64,000 nt of DNA from Alteromonas sp. IB21 (lineage in GTDB: Bacteria > Pseudomonadota > Gammaproteobacteria > Enterobacterales > Alteromonadaceae). The position numbers were made by a program, and so were the translations under genes. The notes beneath the pieces are model-generated. The model saw only the letters and a program-made list of their open reading frames with translations. It did no database searches and was not told where the DNA came from. The stretch spans positions 1-64,000 of the forward strand of contig NZ_JAEFCD010000027.1 of assembly GCF_016405965.1 (NCBI RefSeq), written 5' to 3'. This document shows positions 27,100-35,140 of this stretch, one piece after another (position 1 is the first letter of the stretch; each line of letters starts with the position of its first letter).

Positions 27100-28614
27100 A
27101 TGATTTCTAAAGTGCTGTCTTCTGTTTACAGTTGGATCATTATCGTTGTTTTTGTCATCGCTGTGATAACAGCTAATTCATTTTATGTGGTAAGTACGCT
27201 AAACGACCTTTCAGCTCTTGAAGCAAGACTCTTCAACACCAACCGCGTTATCAATGCGGTAAACAGGCTGCACATTGCCGTGCTCAGAATTGAGTCTGGT
27301 CAACGAGGTTTCATGCTCACTGAAGATGATAAGTACCTTGCCGACTACACAGAGACATTGGGGGTTATTAGTGAGGTCATGGATGAGGTAGAGGTAAGTT
27401 CATTTTCATCCGACATCCAAGAGCAAACCAATAGAATGGAGCAGCTGCTTGAATTAACAAAAACCAAGGTCAACGAGGTTATTGAAGTTGTTGAACTTAT
27501 AAAAGCAGGAAGAGAACAAGAAGCAATTGAGCTCGTAAATAGTGATAAAGGAATTATGCTATATAAGCGCTTTGAAACGCTCTTTAGTGAAATCGATAGT
27601 TCAGAAAGGAACATGCAGGGCAAGCACTTGGCCAACTTGATGAGCCTGAGACGCGACTCAGTGAATACATTAATCATTTCATCTGTCACTACCCTGCTTC
27701 TCATTATCGCCGTATTTCTACTGCTGAAAATCAACTCGCGGGAACATGAAAAATACCAAGCTGGTCTTGAGTCTGTGAATGAAGAGTTAGAATCGAAGAT
27801 TGCCGATCGAACCCAAGAATTAAGTGTTTATTCCGAGGAACTTGCAAGAAGTAACAGAGAATTGGAAGACTTTGCTTTTGTCGCTTCCCATGATTTACAA
27901 GAACCTCTGAGAAAAATCCGTGCGTTCGGAAACAGGTTAGAGTCGGGCTACAACGATGTCATAGACGAACGAGGTAAAGATTACCTTGCACGCATGCTCA
28001 ATGCAGCAGAGCGAATGTCAATGTTAATATCAGATCTTCTGGCGTTTTCGCGCGTATCAACCCGTGGCAAAGAGTTTGATGAAGTTGATCTCGGACGTGC
28101 TATCAATAGCGTTGTTGGCGATTTAGAAATAGCCATTGACGAAAAATCAGCAAAAATAAATGTGAGTGATATGCCGATCATTCGAGGCGACAAGTCGCAA
28201 CTTGAACAGCTATTTTTAAACCTTATTTCGAATGCTTTGAAATTTCAAACTAAAGGCGTTACGCCTATTGTTTCAATAAATGCAACCGTCGCGCTACCAG
28301 AGGATGTAAAAGATATCCTTATTGCCGAAGAGCACGAATGGATAAAAATCACGGTATCCGATAACGGTATTGGATTTGAGCAATCGTTCGCCGAAAAAAT
28401 ATTCGCACCTTTCCAACGCTTACACGGTAGAAGTGAGTATAAAGGAACCGGGATAGGTCTAGCTGTTTGCCGCCGTATTGTTGAACGCCACAACGGTCAG
28501 ATTAGCGCAACGAGCAAGCTTGGCGAAGGTGCAACATTCTCGATAATACTGCCGAAAGACAGTGACCCTTTTGGTACTAACAACAATAACGGAGAGACGA
28601 CCAATGACGCGTAA
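27100..28614 (+). CDS. CHASE3-domain sensor histidine kinase
   Basis: A 504-residue membrane kinase. Membrane helix 1 (residues about 12-34), a periplasmic CHASE3 sensor domain (about 35-185, with IESGQRGFMLTEDDKYLADY), membrane helix 2 (about 190-210), a coiled coil, then a DHp domain with SHDLQEPLRKI (His264) and a HATPase domain (NLISNALKFQT, DNGIGFEQ, GTGIGLAVCRRIVERH). The H-box variant SHDLQEPL is the type found in phytochrome-like and CHASE3 kinases, often paired with single-domain receivers like the next gene. It overlaps that gene by 11 bases. The CHASE3 ligand is unknown. Confidence 0.94.
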   Translation: MISKVLSSVYSWIIIVVFVIAVITANSFYVVSTLNDLSALEARLFNTNRVINAVNRLHIAVLRIESGQRGFMLTEDDKYLADYTETLGVISEVMDEVEVSSFSSDIQEQTNRMEQLLELTKTKVNEVIEVVELIKAGREQEAIELVNSDKGIMLYKRFETLFSEIDSSERNMQGKHLANLMSLRRDSVNTLIISSVTTLLLIIAVFLLLKINSREHEKYQAGLESVNEELESKIADRTQELSVYSEELARSNRELEDFAFVASHDLQEPLRKIRAFGNRLESGYNDVIDERGKDYLARMLNAAERMSMLISDLLAFSRVSTRGKEFDEVDLGRAINSVVGDLEIAIDEKSAKINVSDMPIIRGDKSQLEQLFLNLISNALKFQTKGVTPIVSINATVALPEDVKDILIAEEHEWIKITVSDNGIGFEQSFAEKIFAPFQRLHGRSEYKGTGIGLAVCRRIVERHNGQISATSKLGEGATFSIILPKDSDPFGTNNNNGETTNDA

Positions 28615-29056
28615 ACAGTCCCAACCTATTAATATACTTATGGCCGACGACGACGAAGACGATCGTTTGCTTACGGTTGATGCACTTAAAGAAAGTCGAG
28701 TTTTAAATAATCTATTCTGCGTTGAAGACGGTGTTGAACTCTTAGAATTTTTGCGTCATGAGGGAAAATACTCAGACCCTGCTTCTGCGCCCCGCCCTAG
28801 TCTTATTTTGTTAGATTTAAATATGCCTAGAAAAGACGGTAGAGAAGCACTTCAAGAACTCAAAAACGATCCAAAGCTGAGAAGTATTCCTGTTGTTATT
28901 TTAACAACGTCTAAGGAAGAAGAAGATATGCTTCGAGGGTACGATTTGGGGTGTGCATCTTACATAACCAAGCCGGTTAATTTTGAGGGTTTGGTTGAAT
29001 TAATGCGCGCGCTCGGACGCTATTGGATAGAATTCGTTGAGTTGCCACACGAGTAG
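28604..29056 (+). CDS. single-domain response regulator (Rcp1-like)
   Basis: A 150-residue receiver domain with no output domain. The acidic pocket ADDDEDD, phosphoacceptor Asp71 (LILLDLNMPRKDG), the TTSKEEEDM switch region and the KPVNFEGL lysine are all present. The sequence type is that of Rcp1, the receiver partner of cyanobacterial phytochrome kinases. The ATG at 28604 has GGAGAGA upstream; a longer frame without a binding site was discarded. It overlaps the kinase gene by 11 bases. It probably carries phosphate between the kinases or binds an unlinked target. Confidence 0.93.
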   Translation: MTRKQSQPINILMADDDEDDRLLTVDALKESRVLNNLFCVEDGVELLEFLRHEGKYSDPASAPRPSLILLDLNMPRKDGREALQELKNDPKLRSIPVVILTTSKEEEDMLRGYDLGCASYITKPVNFEGLVELMRALGRYWIEFVELPHE

Positions 29057-29068
29057 TCGGGGAACTAG

Positions 29069-31165
29069 ATGACAGAGGTAATTAAAATTCTATTAGTCGA
29101 GGATGATGAAGACGATTACTTCTTAACCTCTGATTATCTACAACAATGTGAGTCACCTTCGTTTGAATTAACGTGGGTGACCAACAGCTTGGATGCAATA
29201 GAAGCACTTAAATCAGATAGTTTTGACCTATGCTTACTCGACTATCTATTGGGTGCAGAGAACGCTATCGACGTTTTAGGCGTCTTAAAATCAAATCAAT
29301 TTAGCCTGCCAGTAGTTATTTTGACGGGCCAATCTGATGCAACGGTAGATGAAATGGTCATGCGTGCTGGCGCCGCGGACTATTTACAAAAATCTGAAAT
29401 TGAGTCTCCACGATTCATGCGCACCATTCGCTATGCGATGGTACGCCGTGACATAGAAAACGAGCGGCTTGAGCGTAATAAAGTTGAGCAAAAAAACAAA
29501 GCGAAAGACAAATTTCTTGCGCATTTAGGGCATGAATTACGTACCCCACTGACCTCTATTCTTGGATACACAGAACTTCTTATTGATGATGCCCGTAACA
29601 GTCCTTTCCAACAAGAACTGTCAATTATTCATTCAAATGGTAAGCATTTGTTGAGTTTACTTAATGACCTTCTTGATATGTCACGTATCATGGCAGAGAA
29701 ACTCGAACTGAATATTCAAGACGTTAACTTATCGGCGTTTCTAACCGATATCCATTCACTCATGCGGTTGAATGCAAAAGATAAAGGCTTAAGCCTTAAC
29801 GTTGTGTCCACTACAAAAATCCCTGAATTCATTAAGACAGACCCTACTCGTCTACGCCAAGTGCTGCTTAATCTTATATCAAACGCGGTAAAATTTACCG
29901 ACAAAGGTAGCATTACCCTAACGATTTCACTTGAAGAGCCTTCGCCAGCGTCTACACGCGAGCCGCTTTTACGGTTCTCTGTTGATGACACTGGGATTGG
30001 TATGCCACCAGATAAGCTCAAAAACATTTTTCAGCCTTTTGAACAAATTGAAGATGTTATGCGAGCTAACCACGGCGGCGCAGGCTTAGGGCTGGCAATA
30101 TGCAAAGAATTAGTCACTAAGCTGGGTGGTAATATCTCGGTTTCATCTCGCCTCGGTCAAGGGAGTACCTTTACTTTCGATATCGGTCCTGGCGACATTT
30201 CGTCACAACTGCGAGTTGAACTTCAGCTTGGACAAATACAACCTGTTGAATCAAGCAGTCTTAATCTCTGTGTCACTGGAAGAGTATTGATTGTCGACGA
30301 TTTAAGAGAAATACGCAGGCTTACCGGCCATTTGGTGAGTCAGTCACAGGCAGATATTAGCTATGCTGAAAATGGCGTAAAAGCGCTAGAGGCGGTTTTG
30401 GAAGCAGATGAGCACAACCAACCTTTTGACCTGGTGCTAATGGATATCCACATGCCTGTTATGAATGGTATTGAGGCACTCCATGCAATACGTCGCCATG
30501 GTAAAAAGATCCCTGTTATTGCAGTAACAGCCGCGAGTCGGAAGGGACTGAGAGAATCTTTAATTCGAGAAGGTTTTAATGATGTTATTGGAAAGCCTAT
30601 CGACCGGTTTGCACTTGCTAACTTACTCTCACAATATTTGCCACCGGGCAATCATGTTACGTTTACAAACGTAGAAGCTCAGGTTGCTGACATGCCGCTC
30701 GACAAGCCATTTGCACCGGAAAAACATGAACCGTATGCGGCAAAAAATAAACAAGAACACAATGAAAAATCGCCTAGCCCCATAACAACAACCAATAATG
30801 AAAAAGCTGATGAAAAGGTAGTAAAAAATAAGCGAATCCTTGTGGTTGAAGATGATGAAGATGCGGCAGAACTGCTACAGCTGTTTCTTTCGCACTTGGG
30901 TCACACAGTCACAACAGAGTACAGTGGTGCAGATGCGCTGAAAACCGCGCAAGAGCAGCGCTTTGACCACATACTTATGGATTTAACATTGCCCGATTAC
31001 AACGGGTATGACCTTGCAACAGAGCTTAAGAAAAAACTTCCTGACGCATCGCTGACGATAGTAAGCGGACATGAAGCTGACACTGAAAGCATGGAATCGA
31101 TTGGTATAGATAGCGCGCTTCTTAAACCCGTGTCTAAAGATGATTTAGAGTCCATCTTAGGCTGA
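29069..31165 (+). CDS. hybrid histidine kinase, REC-HisKA-HATPase-REC-REC
   Basis: A 698-residue soluble hybrid kinase. Order: N-terminal receiver (Asp58 in LCLLDYLLG), HisKA with GHELRTPLTSILGY (His155), HATPase (NLISNAVKFTDKG, DDTGIGM, GAGLGLAICKEL), receiver 2 (Asp459 in LVLMDIHMPVMNG), a polar linker of about 60 residues, and receiver 3 (Asp638 in HILMDLTLPDYNG). It has no membrane segment, so input must arrive through the first receiver, perhaps from the upstream kinase and single-domain receiver. No Hpt domain is fused, leaving room for a separate phosphotransfer protein. Last gene of the operon; a terminator follows at 31206. Confidence 0.95.
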   Translation: MTEVIKILLVEDDEDDYFLTSDYLQQCESPSFELTWVTNSLDAIEALKSDSFDLCLLDYLLGAENAIDVLGVLKSNQFSLPVVILTGQSDATVDEMVMRAGAADYLQKSEIESPRFMRTIRYAMVRRDIENERLERNKVEQKNKAKDKFLAHLGHELRTPLTSILGYTELLIDDARNSPFQQELSIIHSNGKHLLSLLNDLLDMSRIMAEKLELNIQDVNLSAFLTDIHSLMRLNAKDKGLSLNVVSTTKIPEFIKTDPTRLRQVLLNLISNAVKFTDKGSITLTISLEEPSPASTREPLLRFSVDDTGIGMPPDKLKNIFQPFEQIEDVMRANHGGAGLGLAICKELVTKLGGNISVSSRLGQGSTFTFDIGPGDISSQLRVELQLGQIQPVESSSLNLCVTGRVLIVDDLREIRRLTGHLVSQSQADISYAENGVKALEAVLEADEHNQPFDLVLMDIHMPVMNGIEALHAIRRHGKKIPVIAVTAASRKGLRESLIREGFNDVIGKPIDRFALANLLSQYLPPGNHVTFTNVEAQVADMPLDKPFAPEKHEPYAAKNKQEHNEKSPSPITTTNNEKADEKVVKNKRILVVEDDEDAAELLQLFLSHLGHTVTTEYSGADALKTAQEQRFDHILMDLTLPDYNGYDLATELKKKLPDASLTIVSGHEADTESMESIGIDSALLKPVSKDDLESILG

Positions 31166-31205
31166 ATAAATTAACCAAATTTAAACACTGCGAAAATATT
31201 ACAAG

Positions 31206-31244
31206 GGTTTGTAACCTTACTGAGTGAGACTTGCAAACCTTTTT
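31206..31244 (+). terminator. terminator of the signalling operon
   Basis: GGTTTGTAA (31206-31214) pairs with TTGCAAACC (31231-31239) with one G-U pair and is followed by TTTTT, 40 bases after the hybrid kinase stop. Confidence 0.75.
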
Positions 31245-31300
31245 CTCTCTGCCTCCTCTTAAAATCAACATTATCTTTTACTTTCAATATTTTATAGTAT

Positions 31301-31316
31301 TGGTATAGGCGTTGCA
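31301..31316 (+). promoter_or_regulatory. sigma-54 (-24/-12) promoter for the yqjD-like gene group
   Basis: TGGTATAGGCGTTGCA carries GG and GC at exact 12-base spacing and a perfect TTGCA; predicted start near 31327, giving a leader of about 27 bases that holds AAGGAG. It follows directly on an operon that encodes a sigma-54 activator. Confidence 0.65.
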
Positions 31317-31353
31317 CCCATTATACTGAACCCAAGATATTAAGGAGAGTATT

Positions 31354-31683
31354 ATGGCTACACAAGCATCAGCAAAATCGCAAACGGTAAAACCTACCAC
31401 AGCAAACGGCGTGACTGAGCCAAGCCACCCAGTGACGGACCAACTGAAGGATTCTCTTCATGCATCGGTAGATAAATTAGCAGACAGTGCAGGTATTGCA
31501 GAAGAGAACATTCGCAAAACAGCGTCATCGTCTGCAGAGAGTATGTCTGAAAGAAAACGTTTAGCAGAACAAAAATGGCAAGCGTCGAAGGTGCGTAATT
31601 ATGCGATAGAAAACCCACTTGCGACTGCGGGTATCGCGTTCGCTGCTGGTATGTTAGTGACTTCACTGCTACGCAAGAAGTAA
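31354..31683 (+). CDS. YqjD/ElaB-like DUF883 membrane-anchored protein
   Basis: A 109-residue protein: a hydrophilic, helical Lys/Ser/Ala-rich body and a single C-terminal membrane helix (NPLATAGIAFAAGMLVTSLL) ending in RKK. This is the plan of the ElaB/YqjD/DUF883 family, whose E. coli members anchor in the inner membrane, bind ribosomes and accumulate in stationary phase. AAGGAG precedes the ATG. It leads a group whose order (YqjD-like, two-helix YqjE-like, small YqjK-like) recalls the E. coli yqjDEK cluster. Confidence 0.83.
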   Translation: MATQASAKSQTVKPTTANGVTEPSHPVTDQLKDSLHASVDKLADSAGIAEENIRKTASSSAESMSERKRLAEQKWQASKVRNYAIENPLATAGIAFAAGMLVTSLLRKK

Positions 31684-31687
31684 TTTA

Positions 31688-32200
31688 ATGGAAGCCCCTG
31701 ATTTTCACAAAGCACAATTCGCTCTGTGCAAAGAAAATCCGTTTCGCCTGACGCCCCCTGGGGCTCAGGCGAGCGCTCACAACTATCATCCGAAAACCGA
31801 TGAAACAGAAGGTAAAACTGCCACTGAACAGCAATACCCTGACCCAGCTTTTTCAGACATAATTTCAGCGTTTAAAGAAGCATTTTCTCAGCGAAAAGCA
31901 CAAGGTTTTGCGTTCCTAGAATTAACCAATAGCGAACTCATGCTGATTAAGAAAAGCTTTTTCGTTACGGTTTTTGCCTGTCTGGCGGCATTTGCGGTAG
32001 GCACAGTGTGCTGGTTGATTTTAAACATCGCCATTGGCGCTTTCTTGCACAACATTGGCCTGCATTATGTTGTTGTTCCTCTCGTGCTTCTCGTGCTTAA
32101 CAGTGTTGCCGCCTTCGGTTTATTTAAACTTGCTCAGAATGCATTTAACTACTTAAGCTTTAAACGGCTTATTCAAACGTGGCATAAGGTTATTGGGTAG
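31688..32200 (+). CDS. two-helix membrane protein, YqjE/holin-like
   Basis: A 170-residue protein with a polar N-terminal half and two membrane helices, roughly residues 97-117 (FFVTVFACLAAFAVGTVCWL) and 127-150 (VVVPLVLLVLNSVAAFGLF), followed by a basic tail. Position after a YqjD-like gene and the two-helix plan suggest the YqjE (holin superfamily III-like) family; sequence similarity alone is not decisive. It starts 4 bases after the previous stop. Confidence 0.7.
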   Translation: MEAPDFHKAQFALCKENPFRLTPPGAQASAHNYHPKTDETEGKTATEQQYPDPAFSDIISAFKEAFSQRKAQGFAFLELTNSELMLIKKSFFVTVFACLAAFAVGTVCWLILNIAIGAFLHNIGLHYVVVPLVLLVLNSVAAFGLFKLAQNAFNYLSFKRLIQTWHKVIG

Positions 32201-32244
32201 CTTAATGGCGCCTACATGGTTTGTTAATACGTCAGGTAATATCC

Positions 32245-32502
32245 ATGAATATTTTTCTTAAAGCAAACATACAAGATATTGCTCAAAAAGAGCATGCTTA
32301 CTTTTCTCAAAAACATCACGCAGACGTTGCACTTACTCAAGCAAAAAGGCAATGTAAGTTATTGATGGGCAAACCCGAGGTCCTTTTGGGTATTTCAGCT
32401 GTTGGCGCCTATAAGGGCGCAGTAGATGCCAAGCCTAAGGCTAAGCGCAATCAAGCTATGATGGCGTTGGGCCGAACGGCGTTGATGTCATTATTCCAAT
32501 GA
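32245..32502 (+). CDS. small hypothetical protein, YqjK-like position
   Basis: An 85-residue basic protein (MNIFLKANIQDIAQKEHAYF at the start; a weakly hydrophobic VLLGISAVGAYKGAV centre; a Lys/Arg-rich tail). No family is clear; it holds the place of YqjK in the yqjDEK-type order. I prefer the ATG at 32245 to an in-frame start at 32221, because AGGT lies about 8 bases before it; both are weak. Confidence 0.6.
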   Translation: MNIFLKANIQDIAQKEHAYFSQKHHADVALTQAKRQCKLLMGKPEVLLGISAVGAYKGAVDAKPKAKRNQAMMALGRTALMSLFQ

Positions 32503-32527
32503 TCACAATACCTAAGGAGTATGTGAG

Positions 32528-33106
32528 ATGGGCAGTACAATTATAAAGAAAAAATTAAAGACTACATTGGCCTTAATTGGGGCTACTTTTGCTTTGGCAT
32601 TAACAGGTTGTTCATCTTCTCCCATTGCAGCACCTACTCCCTATAAATCGGCAAGTTCGAAAGCCGCATATGGTTATTCCAGCGAAAAGCTTTCTGATAA
32701 CGAGATTAAAGTCCTCTTTAAAGCAACGGATAAAACCCCAGCAGATCTCGTTCAGCAATATGCGCTATACCGCGCCGCCGAAATTGCAAAATCCCAGGGG
32801 TTCTCTCACCTCGCTATTGTAAAAACCAGTGTCGATAAAAAGCCTGTAATGGCAAGAGAGATAATGGCGAATAACGAACAACCCGTAGCTTTTCAGACCG
32901 ATAAACAGTGTACGATGTCGGGCTGTGACGAAGTAGCGCAGCCAATGGCGGTACCCTCCACTAACGATGTTGTTAAAACGCAAATAAACGATATCTACTT
33001 CACTATAGATGTGAAGATATCTAACGATTTGAACGCTTTGGGTAAAAACGCTTTCACCGTCGAAGAGGTGTTGTCGGAACCTTTGGCGTCTAAAAAGCAG
33101 AATTAG
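32528..33106 (+). CDS. lipoprotein, CC0125/CC1285-like
   Basis: A 192-residue secreted lipoprotein with signal peptide and lipobox LTGC (Cys near residue 28). The mature part has AYGYSSEKLSDNEIKVLFKA, then LVQQYALYRAAEIAKSQGFSH, the pattern of the CC0125/CC1285 lipoprotein family of unknown function. A MSGC segment mid-chain supplies a second and third cysteine. AAGGAG precedes the ATG. Ser follows the lipid Cys, so outer-membrane sorting is expected. Confidence 0.8.
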   Translation: MGSTIIKKKLKTTLALIGATFALALTGCSSSPIAAPTPYKSASSKAAYGYSSEKLSDNEIKVLFKATDKTPADLVQQYALYRAAEIAKSQGFSHLAIVKTSVDKKPVMAREIMANNEQPVAFQTDKQCTMSGCDEVAQPMAVPSTNDVVKTQINDIYFTIDVKISNDLNALGKNAFTVEEVLSEPLASKKQN

Positions 33107-33514
33107 ACCAGATACGATATCTGTGCCTTGGCATTGTGACGGCGACACTGTGTTTTTCCCGTCTCTCTGCCAAGTTTATAAAATATTATTCCTATTTACT
33201 CTATTTCGCGCCGCGCCGTCTACTTCTCTCCCGCTTTTTTTTGTCTCACTACTACTAAGCTCGATTCCTCTAACGAGTAAAGAACAGCGCGTGCCTAGAA
33301 AGTACTGATTCAAAGTCACCTTATTTCTAATATTTTTATATTTTTCATTGTTTTAATGCGTAGTTAATCTTCTATTAATGCTGTGCGAAAGTCTTCGTCA
33401 TCTAAAATATCTATCCTTAGTCTCATGAACTGCAAAGCAGATTTATACGCCTCTATCACATTAATGATACAGGTACAGCAAAACTTTATTTTGCATATGA
33501 CTAAGGAGTCAGCG
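33107..33514. other. intergenic region before the SnoaL-like lipoprotein
   Basis: No gene is supported in these 408 bases; the short plus-strand frame at 33123-33308 lacks a binding site and is rich in Leu/Ser/Phe in the manner of chance reading. A small CAGATA-CGA-TATCTG palindrome sits at 33109-33123. No clear promoter was identified. Confidence 0.5.
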
Positions 33515-34156
33515 ATGAAAAACCTAAACACAGTAATTACAAAGACAGCGGTTGCAGCGGCTACAGTGTTGTTCGTTTCAGGGTGTAGTGCTGTCGCTAA
33601 ACCACAGTTAGACCAAGCCGCTTCTACTACACCGGTATTAAAAGCAAACGCATTAGATAACGCGCTGCTTTACTCTGATAGGTGCATCACGGAAAGAGAG
33701 GTGGTGTCAGCGCAAAGGAAATGGGGCGACGGTATAGTCAGAATTGGCGCTGTATTTAGTAATGATGGCGATTATTCTGCCGAGGCTGCCGATTTTATAC
33801 AGGCGATGTACGGCTACGATTTAAGTAGTGTGTTGTTCAAACCAACCCTGGCTGCTAATGACCAATTCCGCTCAAGCTTTGATGCAGCGCTTTCTTACTT
33901 CGTTGGCGGCAATGATGCCTATGAAGAAGATAAAGGCTTCGCGATTAAACCTTATACGAACGTTAAATTCGATAACGTTGGTATTATAAATAACAGCTGT
34001 CGTATGGCAGTGGCGATGGGTAACTACTTTTTTACCGACATACAGGGCGGAGAAACGAAAGTCGAGTACACGTTTGCCTATGTAAAAGACAGTGACGGTG
34101 ATCTTCGAATTGTGGCCCATCAATCATCCTTACCCTACAACCCCAATGGCAATTAA
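33515..34156 (+). CDS. lipoprotein with SnoaL-like/cystatin-fold domain
   Basis: A 213-residue lipoprotein: signal peptide with lipobox VSGC (Cys near residue 23), then a domain with AQRKWGDGIVRIGAVFSNDG, SYFVGGNDAYEEDKGFAIKP, RMAVAMGNYFFTD and DSDGDLRIVAHQSSLPY. This resembles a group of marine bacterial proteins with a SnoaL/CaMKII-association-like fold, sometimes mislabelled phosphoribosyl-AMP cyclohydrolase; nothing supports that enzymatic name. The ATG at 33515 has AAGGAG 6 bases upstream. Function unknown. Confidence 0.72.
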   Translation: MKNLNTVITKTAVAAATVLFVSGCSAVAKPQLDQAASTTPVLKANALDNALLYSDRCITEREVVSAQRKWGDGIVRIGAVFSNDGDYSAEAADFIQAMYGYDLSSVLFKPTLAANDQFRSSFDAALSYFVGGNDAYEEDKGFAIKPYTNVKFDNVGIINNSCRMAVAMGNYFFTDIQGGETKVEYTFAYVKDSDGDLRIVAHQSSLPYNPNGN

Positions 34157-34160
34157 ATAA

Positions 34161-34238
34161 GCTTTGCCCCTGAGTATTTACATACTGTGGGGGTCCCTTC
34201 CCTTTCTTTAGGCAAAGCGGTTTTGACCAAAACCGCTT
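34161..34238 (+). promoter_or_regulatory. overlapping, mutually exclusive hairpins
   Basis: GCTTTGCC (34161-34168) can pair with GGCAAAGC (34211-34218), while AAGCGGTTTT (34215-34224) can pair with AAAACCGCTT (34229-34238). The two stems share AAGC, so they compete. Placed just after the lipoprotein stop, this could be a terminator-like 3' end or a switchable element; no long T run follows. Confidence 0.45.
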
Positions 34239-34390
34239 AGTTACTCTGCCGACATGCCTTAGTATTGGGTCTTACAGGCATGTAAAATATGCATTTCGTT
34301 GTGTAATCGTGACCTTGAATAAGCGTTTGTTGCTGACTATAAAAAGTCGAAAAACCTACATTTTCATTAAATATCATTAACTTAAAAACC

Positions 34391-34406
34391 CGGCACGAAG
34401 CTAGCA
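34391..34406 (+). promoter_or_regulatory. sigma-54 (-24/-12) promoter for the DUF1328 gene
   Basis: CGGCACGAAGCTAGCA matches TGGCACGRNNNTTGCW at all but two positions, with GG and GC at exact spacing. The predicted start, about 34417, lies 33 bases before the DUF1328 ATG. Confidence 0.65.
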
Positions 34407-34449
34407 TTAGTTATTGTGTAAGTAACGGAAGCAAAACGAGGACTTAGTT

Positions 34450-34626
34450 ATGTTAGGTTGGGCAATTACATTTTTTATTATCGCCATTATCGCAGCAGTT
34501 TTTGGTTTTGGAGGCATCGCAGGTGCAGCAACGGGGATAGCACAGTTTCTATTTTTCGTGTTTATCGCATTGCTAGTAATCTCACTAATCGCTAACGCGC
34601 TACGTGGCAAAGCACCAAGAGCCTAG
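34450..34626 (+). CDS. DUF1328 (YtjA-like) small membrane protein
   Basis: A 58-residue, two-helix inner membrane protein: [20 protein letters not shown] and then [33 protein letters not shown]. This is the DUF1328/YtjA family, common in proteobacteria, often stress-induced, function unknown. A sigma-54 type promoter lies upstream and a small lipoprotein gene follows after 38 bases, likely in the same transcript. Confidence 0.9.
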   Translation: MLGWAITFFIIAIIAAVFGFGGIAGAATGIAQFLFFVFIALLVISLIANALRGKAPRA

Positions 34627-34664
34627 AAGTAACAAGCATTTTAATAGGAAAAAGGAGTAAGGAT

Positions 34665-34859
34665 ATGTTTTCATTTAAAAATCTTTCTAAAGTATTAGTA
34701 GCATCAGCATTTGCACTATCACTAGCCGCGTGTGGCGATGGTGAAGCAGAAGACGCGGGTGAAGAGCTTGACGAGATGGTTACCGATGCTGGTAACGCCG
34801 TTGAAGACGCTTGCGAAGATGTGAAAGAAGGCGTAGAAGCCGAAGATAAAGATTGCTAA
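34665..34859 (+). CDS. small acidic lipoprotein
   Basis: A 64-residue lipoprotein: signal peptide with lipobox LAAC (Cys at residue 23), then about 40 strongly acidic residues rich in Glu and Asp with two further cysteines (EDACEDVK and the C-terminal KDC). It resembles entericidin-type mini-lipoproteins in size but is acidic, not basic. AAAGGAG lies upstream. A strong bidirectional terminator follows. Confidence 0.8.
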   Translation: MFSFKNLSKVLVASAFALSLAACGDGEAEDAGEELDEMVTDAGNAVEDACEDVKEGVEAEDKDC

Positions 34860-34870
34860 TAGCATCTTCA

Positions 34871-34904
34871 AAAAAAGGGTCAGACATTGTCTGACCCTTT
34901 TTCG
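34871..34904. terminator. bidirectional terminator
   Basis: GGGTCAGAC / GTCTGACCC with loop ATT, flanked by A and T runs. It serves the acidic lipoprotein on plus and the DUF349 operon on minus. Confidence 0.92.
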
Positions 34905-34921
34905 TTTGCTTTGAAAGCAAG

Positions 34922-35140
34922 CTAGGAAACTTCTTCGCCACCTAAGTCTCTGGCTAGGTCGTCAAGCGTCGATAGCGTCGAGTCAAACTCACCAAGTATA
35001 TAACGATACTTAACACTAACGTGATGGTCAGACTTTCCGAATTTAACCTTCAATCCATCTGCATCAAGGTGCTTCACGGTGTTCAAAAACCGATATGCAG
35101 ACATTTCTGTTTCAAATTCGAATTCAACAGCATTTTCCAT
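34922..35140 (-). CDS. hypothetical protein (72 aa)
   Basis: A 72-residue acidic protein (MENAVEFEFETEMSAYRFL at the start). No family recognised. Alternating beta/alpha pattern with a hydrophobic KVKFGKSDHHVSVKYRYI strand pair. Its ATG abuts the stop codon of the DUF349 gene (TAAATG), so it is the last member of a four-gene, translationally coupled operon. Confidence 0.72.
   Translation of the reverse strand: MENAVEFEFETEMSAYRFLNTVKHLDADGLKVKFGKSDHHVSVKYRYILGEFDSTLSTLDDLARDLGGEEVS

Noticed and set aside
33123-33308. Plus-strand open frame of 61 codons
   Set aside because: No binding site and composition like translated non-coding DNA.
34407-34610. Minus-strand open frame opposite the DUF1328 gene
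   Set aside because: Shadow of a recognised membrane protein gene with its own promoter match on the other strand.
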